Shown: positions 5,992 through 10,278 of the stretch, piece after piece
Position numbering within the stretch: the first letter of the stretch is position 1
How the letters are laid out: each line of letters starts with the position of its first letter
Origin: Acidobacteriota bacterium
GTDB taxonomy: Bacteria; Acidobacteriota; Vicinamibacteria; Vicinamibacterales; Fen-181
Reading direction: 5' to 3'
Assembly (NCBI GenBank): GCA_021779795.1
Contig: JAJXZZ010000076.1
Location: 1-10,278 of the forward strand
Length of the DNA stretch: 10,278 nt
Notes under the pieces: generated by a model
Database searches by the model: none
Told to the model about the DNA's origin: nothing
What the model saw: the letters and a program-made list of their open reading frames with translations, nothing else
Program-made: the position numbers and the translations under genes

Positions 5992-7518
5992 CTACGCGCG
6001 CGCCAGGCCGGCTGCGGCGAGGCGCTCCACCCGATCGAGCACGTCCGCGATCGTCTCGTCGGTGGTCGCGGGCGCCATCAGCGACAGCCTGAGGTACCGC
6101 GTCCCGCCGATCTCGGCCGAGCTGAGGTGGTGCGTCCCGCCGCGCAGCAGCGCGTCGCGGATCGCGACCTGCCCGTCGTTGTCCGCCGCGGTCCACCGGA
6201 AGCAGACGATGTTCGACGCCGGTTCGAAGGGCACCTCGAAGCCGGGACGGGCCCGGATGAGCGCCGCCGCGCGCGCCGCCAGCGCGCAGCGGTCCTCGTA
6301 GTAGTCCGCGATCGCGCGCTCGCCTTCGAGGGCGAGCGCGGCGAGCGCGCGCAGGCCGAGGCCCGACTTGGTGCACTCGACCGTCCGGTGGATGAAGTCG
6401 AACCCTTCGGACTGGCTGCCGTAGAACAGGTAGCTGGCATCCTCGTGGAACGCCGCGTCGAACCAGCGCTCGTCCCTCAGCAGGACGGCGGCGCACAGGC
6501 AGGGCGCGCGCAGCATCTTGTGCGCGTCCCACACCAGCGAACTGGCGCGCTCGACCCCCTTCATCCTGTCCCGGTGCCGCGGCGACAGCAGCGCCGTGGC
6601 GCCGTGCGCGCCGTCCACGTGGCACCAGTACCCGCCCTCCTCGCAGCAGCGCGCGATCTCGTCGAGGCGGTCGTACAGGCCGGTGGCCGTGGCGCAGGCG
6701 TTGGCGACGACGGCCATCACGCGCGCGCCGCGGGCGCGGACCCCGGCGCACACGCCGGGCAGCCTGTCCGGCAGGATCTGTTCCCGCGCGTCCACCGGCG
6801 CGGCCACGACGGCCCGCGCCCCCAGGCCGAGGATCGACGCCGCCCGGGCCACCGAGTAGTGCGACGACGGCGGCGCGACGACGACGAGATCGGTGAGGCC
6901 GCCCGACTCCCACGCCTCGGGCGCCGCCGCCGCCCGAGCGGCCAGCAGCGCCGTCAGGTTGGCGAGCGATCCGCCGTGCGTCAGGACGCCGGCCGAGCGG
7001 CTGCCCGGCGCCGACGCGTCGCCGGGCCAGCGCGGGGCGTGCCACCCGGCGCGCTGCAGCATCCACTCGATGACCGTCATCTCGAGCGCGGCCGCTCCCG
7101 GCCCCATCTCGAAGATCGCCATCGGGTTGTTGGTGACGCCCTGCACCAGTTCGCCCAGCGCGGACAGCGGGGCCGGGACCCCCACCTGGTGCGCCATCGA
7201 GCCGGGATGGTGCAGGCGGGTCGTGGCCGCGAGGTAGGACTCGACCCATGCGCCGAGGCCCTCGCCCAGTCCGCCGGACCTGATGAGCTCGCGCGCACGC
7301 AGGTCTGCCGCGATCTCGGCCATCGGGCGCAGCGGCACGACCCGCTCGGCCCCGCGGAGGCTGTCGTCGAGATACCGCCCCAGGCTGTCGATCACCGCCG
7401 CACCCGTTCGCCTGAGGTCCTCGCCTGCCGTCCCCCGCCGCGGCGCGCCCTGGCCGGGGCTCTCCCGGGGGTTCGAACGGTCATCGACCGCGTGACGGTC
7501 TGGATCCTGGTGGTTCAT
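5992..7518 (-). CDS. PLP-dependent group II amino-acid decarboxylase
   Basis: A 508-aa fold-type I pyridoxal-phosphate enzyme of the glutamate/aromatic/diaminobutyrate decarboxylase group, cytosolic. Visible landmarks, in order: HHPGSMAHQVG (103-113), FEMGPGAAALE (136-146), the phosphate-binding loop THGGSLANL (180-188), PSSHYSVARAA with H220 expected to stack on the PLP ring, ATATG (276-280), HVDGAHG (300-306) with D302 contacting the pyridine nitrogen, and DAHKML (331-336) with K334 as the Schiff-base lysine. All key residues are present and the length is normal. The DAHKML box and the later ASYLFY resemble L-2,4-diaminobutyrate decarboxylases more than tyrosine/DOPA enzymes, but the substrate cannot be fixed. 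The ATG at 7518 is preferred. The frame stays open to 7842, but the extra part is Pro/Arg-rich and crosses the promoter and the remnant on the other strand. The ribosome site is weak (ggcag). The C-terminus converges on the radical SAM gene, 18 bp apart. Confidence 0.92.
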   Translation of the reverse strand: MNHQDPDRHAVDDRSNPRESPGQGAPRRGTAGEDLRRTGAAVIDSLGRYLDDSLRGAERVVPLRPMAEIAADLRARELIRSGGLGEGLGAWVESYLAATTRLHHPGSMAHQVGVPAPLSALGELVQGVTNNPMAIFEMGPGAAALEMTVIEWMLQRAGWHAPRWPGDASAPGSRSAGVLTHGGSLANLTALLAARAAAAPEAWESGGLTDLVVVAPPSSHYSVARAASILGLGARAVVAAPVDAREQILPDRLPGVCAGVRARGARVMAVVANACATATGLYDRLDEIARCCEEGGYWCHVDGAHGATALLSPRHRDRMKGVERASSLVWDAHKMLRAPCLCAAVLLRDERWFDAAFHEDASYLFYGSQSEGFDFIHRTVECTKSGLGLRALAALALEGERAIADYYEDRCALAARAAALIRARPGFEVPFEPASNIVCFRWTAADNDGQVAIRDALLRGGTHHLSSAEIGGTRYLRLSLMAPATTDETIADVLDRVERLAAAGLARA

Positions 7519-7559
7519 GTGCGCGGCTGCCGGTGGTGAAAGGGGGGCGACCGAACCCA

Positions 7560-7588
7560 AGCATATCGCGGCGGACGCGGGTGGGCAA
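7560..7588 (-). promoter_or_regulatory. Sigma-70-like promoter of the decarboxylase gene
   Basis: On the minus strand, TTGCCC (7588-7583) and TATGCT (7565-7560) are separated by exactly 17 bp. Each matches four of six consensus positions. Transcription would begin near 7553 and give a leader of about 35 bases before the ATG at 7518. This fits the gene as a single transcription unit and argues against the longer open frame reaching 7842. Confidence 0.45.
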
Positions 7589-7623
7589 CGAACGCCCGGG
7601 CGTGTGATAGGGTACCTGCCCGG

Positions 7624-7812
7624 AGGCGGGGCCTGTCCTGGACGGGCCTGACCGTCGCGTTCGAGTTCCTGTTCTTCCATGACGCGGGCGGCCGGCCGTG
7701 GACGGAACTGCTGGCCAACTACGACGTCATGGCCGGCCGGGTGTGGATCGTGGTTCCCGCCTGGATCGGCGTCGCTCCCGCGCTGTTCTCCAGGCTCGGC
7801 CGCCGCGCCTGA
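7624..7812 (+). pseudogene. C-terminal remnant of a small membrane protein
   Basis: This frame (codons in phase with 7633) reads RRGLSWTGLTVAFEFLFFHD, continues through AGGRPWTELLANYDVMAGRV, then WIVVPAWIGVAPALFSRLGR, and stops at TGA 7810-7812. It looks like the last 60 or so residues of a small bacterial inner-membrane protein whose family typically ends 'lTVaFEF.fg....g..W..LL.dYn...GRlW...l.w...aPylf.rl'. The upstream part is missing: the frame is open back to 7540, but has no start codon and no membrane helix, and that DNA holds the decarboxylase promoter. The only ATG inside is at 7729. It is most likely a deletion relic rather than a working gene. The family recognition is from memory of its pattern. 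Confidence 0.6.
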
Positions 7813-7844
7813 TTCCCTCGGCGAGAGAAGGCAGGGCAGCACCC

Positions 7845-8435
7845 ATGCGCATGGCCAGGTACATCGTCGCCGTCACGATGCTCGTCTCGATCCCCCCGGC
7901 GGTGGCGGTGTGGTACGTGATTCACCCGCTGGCCTCGGTCTGGCGCCGCGTCGGGGGCGGGATCACGTACCTCGTGCTGGCGTTCCCGGTGCTGGCCCTG
8001 TCCGCCCTGCTGTTCCGCCATCGCGGTCCCCTGCTCGGGACCAGCCTCGGGACGAGCGCGCCGCTGCTCGCGGTGGCCGCCGTGGCCGCGGTGGCCGGCT
8101 GGCGGATTGCGCGCCTTCGCCGGCGGCTCCTCACCCAGCGCATCCTGATGGGCTTTCCCGAGCTGTCGCCGACCGACAAGGGTCGGCTGCTGACCTCCGG
8201 CATCTACGCGCGCACGAGGAACCCGCGCTACGTCGAGTTCGTGGTCTTCGTGCTCGCCTACGTCGCGTTCGCCAACTACGTCGGCACCTGGGTGCTCTTC
8301 GCGCTGACGTTCCCCGCGATCCACCTGGTGGTGCTGCTCGAGGAGCGCGAACTGCGCGACCGCTTCGGCGCGGAGTACGAGGACTACTGCCGGCGGGTGC
8401 CGCGGTACGTGCCGAGGATGGGGAATCGCGGCTAG
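7845..8435 (+). CDS. Isoprenylcysteine carboxyl methyltransferase / phospholipid methyltransferase-like membrane protein
   Basis: A 196-aa integral membrane protein of the ICMT/PEMT superfamily, SAM-dependent methyltransferases embedded in the bilayer. Hydrophobic segments lie near residues 5-26, 38-57, 70-88 and a long pair at about 129-165. The superfamily signature is in the C-terminal half: LLTSGIYARTRNPRYVEF (115-132, the usual 'G.Y...RnPrY' SAM-site motif), then EERELRDRFGAEYEDYCRRV (166-185), with E166/E167 and Y178/Y181 in the expected positions, ending PRYVP. In bacteria the methyl acceptor is usually unknown and is seldom a prenylated protein. I chose the ATG at 7845, with agaaggcaggg about 8-18 bases upstream; the ATG two codons later is an alternative. 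The longer in-frame start at 7698 would run through the remnant described just upstream. It stands alone, ending 10 bp before a strong hairpin. Confidence 0.85.
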   Translation: MRMARYIVAVTMLVSIPPAVAVWYVIHPLASVWRRVGGGITYLVLAFPVLALSALLFRHRGPLLGTSLGTSAPLLAVAAVAAVAGWRIARLRRRLLTQRILMGFPELSPTDKGRLLTSGIYARTRNPRYVEFVVFVLAYVAFANYVGTWVLFALTFPAIHLVVLLEERELRDRFGAEYEDYCRRVPRYVPRMGNRG

Positions 8436-8445
8436 AGGGGAAAGC

Positions 8446-8480
8446 GCGGCCGGGGGCGCCCGGAGGCGCCCCGTGGCCGC
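8446..8480. terminator. GC-rich hairpin between convergent genes, likely bidirectional terminator
   Basis: An outer stem of gcggcc with ggccgc (6 bp) and an inner stem of ggggcgcc with ggcgcccc (8 bp) close on a cgga tetraloop, with only a small internal mismatch at 8452/8473-8474. It lies between the stop of the methyltransferase gene (8435) and the stop of icd (8491). It lacks a T-run on the plus strand; on the minus strand a weak pyrimidine tract (gctttcccctc) follows. It is a plausible terminator for both genes. Confidence 0.6.
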
Positions 8481-8490
8481 TCGACTCGAA

Positions 8491-10278
8491 TTACAGCAGG
8501 CCGTCGATGACTGCGTTCAGCGTCGGGCTGGGACGCATGGCCGCGCGGGCCCTGGCCGGGTCGGGCAGGTAGTAGCCGCCGATGTCCACCGGCTTGCCCT
8601 GCGCGCCGACGAGCTCGGCGTTGATCTGCGCCTCCTTCGCCGCGAGCGCGTCGGCGACGCCCGCGAACCGCTTCCGCAGGTCGGCGTCCTTCGCCTGCGC
8701 CGCCAGCGCCCGGGCCCAGTACATCGCCAGGTAATAGTGGCTGCCGCGGTTGTCGATCTGCCCCACCTGGCGCGCCGGCGACTTGTTCTCGTCGAGGAAC
8801 GTGCCGATCGCCTGGTCGAGCGTCTCGGCGAGCAGCGCCGCGCGCGCGTTGCCGGTCTGCTGGCCGATGAACTCCAGCGCCGCCGCCAGCGCCGAGAACT
8901 CGCCGAGCGAGTCCCACCGCAGGTACCCTTCCTTCTGGAACTGCTGGACGTGCTTGGGCGCCGAGCCGCCCGCGCCGGTCTCGAACAGGCCGCCCCCCGC
9001 CAGCAGCGGGACGATCGAGAGCATCTTGGCCGACGTGCCGATCTCGAGGATCGGGAAGAGGTCGGTCAGGTAGTCGCGCAGGACGTTGCCCGTGACCGAG
9101 ATCGTGTCCAGGCCCTTGCGGATCCGGTCGAGCGAGAACCTCATCGCCTCGTCGGGCGTGAGGATGCGGATGTCGAGGCCCGTCGTGTCGTGCTCCTTCA
9201 GGTACGTCTGGACCTTCAGGATGATCTGCGCGTCGTGCGCGCGGTTCCTGTCGAGCCAGAAGACCGCGGGCGCGCCCGTGGCCCGCGCGCGGCGGACCGC
9301 CAGCTTCACCCAGTCGCGGACCGCGACGTCGGTGGTCTGGCACGAGCGGAAGATGTCGCCCGCGCCCACCTGCTGCTCGAGCACCGTGGCGCCCGTCTTC
9401 TCGTCCACGACGCGGATGACGCCCGGGCCGGCGGCGACGAACGTCTTGTCGTGCGACCCGTACTCCTCGGCCTTCTGCGCCATCAGCCCCACGTTCGGCA
9501 CGCTCCCCATCGTCGCGGGGTCGAACGCGCCGTGCCGCTGGCAGTCCTCGATGATCGTCTTGTAGATGGTCGCGTAGCAGCGATCCGGGATCATGGCCTT
9601 CGTGTCGTGCAGCGCGCCGTCCGGGCCCCACATCCGGCCCGCTTCGCGCACGACCACCGGCATCGACGCGTCCACGATGATGTCGTTCGGGACGTGGAGG
9701 TTCGTGATCCCCTTCGCCGAATCGACCATGGCCAGCGGCGGCCGCGTCCCGTAGACGGCCTGGATGCCGGCCTCGATCGCCGCCCGCTCGCCGGCGGGCA
9801 GCGCCTGGATCTTCTTGTAGAGGTCGCCGAGGCCGTTGGCCGGGTTGAACCCAAGCCGCGCGAACGCCTCCGCGTGCTTCTCGAAGACGGGCGCGAAGTA
9901 GACGCTGACGGCGTGGCCGAACATGACCGGGTCGGACACCTTCATCATCGTGCACTTGAGGTGCAGCGAGAGCAGCAGGCCGCGCTGCTTCGCGTCCGCG
10001 ATCTGCGCCGCGTAGAACGACCGCAGCGCCGCCACGCGCATGGTCGCGGCGTCGAGGACCTCGCCCGCCTGCAGGGCCAGGCCCTTCTTGAGCACGGTCA
10101 CCTGGCCGTCGGCACCGGCGAACTCGTAGCGCACCGTCGTCGGGGCCGCCATCGTCGTCGAGGTCTCGGTGCCGTAGAAGTCCCCGTCGGTCATGTGCGA
10201 GACGTGGGCCTTCGAATCCGCCGGCCAGGGGCTGAGCTTGGGCGGGTGCTTCCGCGAGAACGCCTTCACCGAGAGCGG
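8491..10278 (-). CDS. icd: NADP-dependent isocitrate dehydrogenase, monomeric type (5' end beyond window)
   Basis: The C-terminal 595 residues of the monomeric isocitrate dehydrogenase, a cytosolic TCA-cycle enzyme that oxidises and decarboxylates isocitrate to 2-oxoglutarate with NADP+. The family is about 740 aa, so some 145 residues lie past the right edge; the visible part begins PLSVKAFSRKHPPKLSPW. In relatives this directly follows the substrate-binding 'GNSDRRAP' motif, which would be just outside. Conserved blocks include DSKAHVSHMTDGDFYG, LHLKCTMMKVSDPVMFGHAV, FWLDRNRAHDAQ, SVTGNVLRDYLTDLFPI, GTSAKMLSIVPLLAGGG, GAGGSAPKHVQQF and DNRGSHYYLA. The histidine of PKHVQQF belongs to the region known to hold the NADP 2'-phosphate. 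It is unrelated in length and sequence to the common ~415-aa dimeric enzyme. The apparent GTG start near 10269 is only an internal valine. No frameshift or missing block is visible. It stops at TAA (8491-8493), 11 bp from the shared hairpin. Confidence 0.97.
   Translation of the reverse strand, partial: PLSVKAFSRKHPPKLSPWPADSKAHVSHMTDGDFYGTETSTTMAAPTTVRYEFAGADGQVTVLKKGLALQAGEVLDAATMRVAALRSFYAAQIADAKQRGLLLSLHLKCTMMKVSDPVMFGHAVSVYFAPVFEKHAEAFARLGFNPANGLGDLYKKIQALPAGERAAIEAGIQAVYGTRPPLAMVDSAKGITNLHVPNDIIVDASMPVVVREAGRMWGPDGALHDTKAMIPDRCYATIYKTIIEDCQRHGAFDPATMGSVPNVGLMAQKAEEYGSHDKTFVAAGPGVIRVVDEKTGATVLEQQVGAGDIFRSCQTTDVAVRDWVKLAVRRARATGAPAVFWLDRNRAHDAQIILKVQTYLKEHDTTGLDIRILTPDEAMRFSLDRIRKGLDTISVTGNVLRDYLTDLFPILEIGTSAKMLSIVPLLAGGGLFETGAGGSAPKHVQQFQKEGYLRWDSLGEFSALAAALEFIGQQTGNARAALLAETLDQAIGTFLDENKSPARQVGQIDNRGSHYYLAMYWARALAAQAKDADLRKRFAGVADALAAKEAQINAELVGAQGKPVDIGGYYLPDPARARAAMRPSPTLNAVIDGLL

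Noticed and set aside
3780..6092. Plus-strand open frame of 770 codons running into the radical SAM region
   Set aside because: It is Arg/Pro-rich without motifs and is out of frame with the radical SAM enzyme, whose CxxxCxxC and GGEP motifs fix the true frame.
7519..7842. 108-residue N-terminal extension of the decarboxylase
   Set aside because: It is Pro/Arg/Gly-rich, lies across a -35/-10 pair and runs opposite the membrane-protein relic; the family's usual start fits ATG 7518.
7679..8572. Plus-strand 297-codon frame over the methyltransferase gene
   Set aside because: It is in a different frame from the gene with the ICMT signature and reads as Arg-rich nonsense past the shared hairpin.
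8432..9955. Minus-strand 507-codon frame over icd
   Set aside because: It is the Arg/Gly-rich shadow of the isocitrate dehydrogenase, which is conserved along its whole length in the other frame.
1..10278. CRISPR arrays, tRNA/rRNA genes, insertion sequences, integrase or phage genes
   Set aside because: I looked for regularly spaced repeats, cloverleaf-like conserved arms, transposase motifs and terminal inverted repeats and saw none.

Overview
This is a very GC-rich window (roughly 70% by eye) of ordinary, gene-dense bacterial chromosome. The best taxonomic clue is a long macrolide-exporter-like permease with two MacB-core/FtsX halves and no ATPase beside it. That is the 'ADOP' type of orphan permease, which is greatly expanded in Acidobacteriota. 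With the GC content and a monomeric NADP-isocitrate dehydrogenase, a soil acidobacterium of the Vicinamibacteria kind is the most likely source. This is an inference; the window has no rRNA or other phylogenetic marker.

Layout, left to right. Bases 1-78 are intergenic and hold a degenerate 7-bp-periodic repeat. Bases 79-2598 (-) encode the ADOP-type permease. Bases 2753-4342 (-) encode a protein with four tandem XRE-type helix-turn-helix domains, a fifth different HTH and an unassigned C-terminal domain; it is the most unusual gene here. A 290-bp divergent spacer follows, with traces of a broken small reading frame. Bases 4633-5973 (+) encode a radical SAM enzyme with extra C-terminal cysteines. 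It converges, with only 18 bp between stop codons, on a PLP-dependent group II amino-acid decarboxylase at 5992-7518 (-), which has a readable promoter. Bases about 7624-7812 (+) hold the C-terminal remnant of a small membrane protein whose front half is missing. Bases 7845-8435 (+) encode an isoprenylcysteine carboxyl methyltransferase/phospholipid methyltransferase-like membrane enzyme. A strong GC hairpin separates it from the convergent icd gene for monomeric isocitrate dehydrogenase (8491 to beyond the right edge, -).

The genes do not form one pathway. Only the permease and the multi-HTH gene run the same way in sequence, about 150 bp apart, so at most these two could be co-transcribed. 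The radical SAM enzyme and the decarboxylase are adjacent but convergent, so a functional link is possible but unproven. I see no CRISPR array, tRNA, rRNA, insertion sequence or prophage gene. I found no clear multi-gene new system; the multi-HTH protein is the best candidate for something undescribed.
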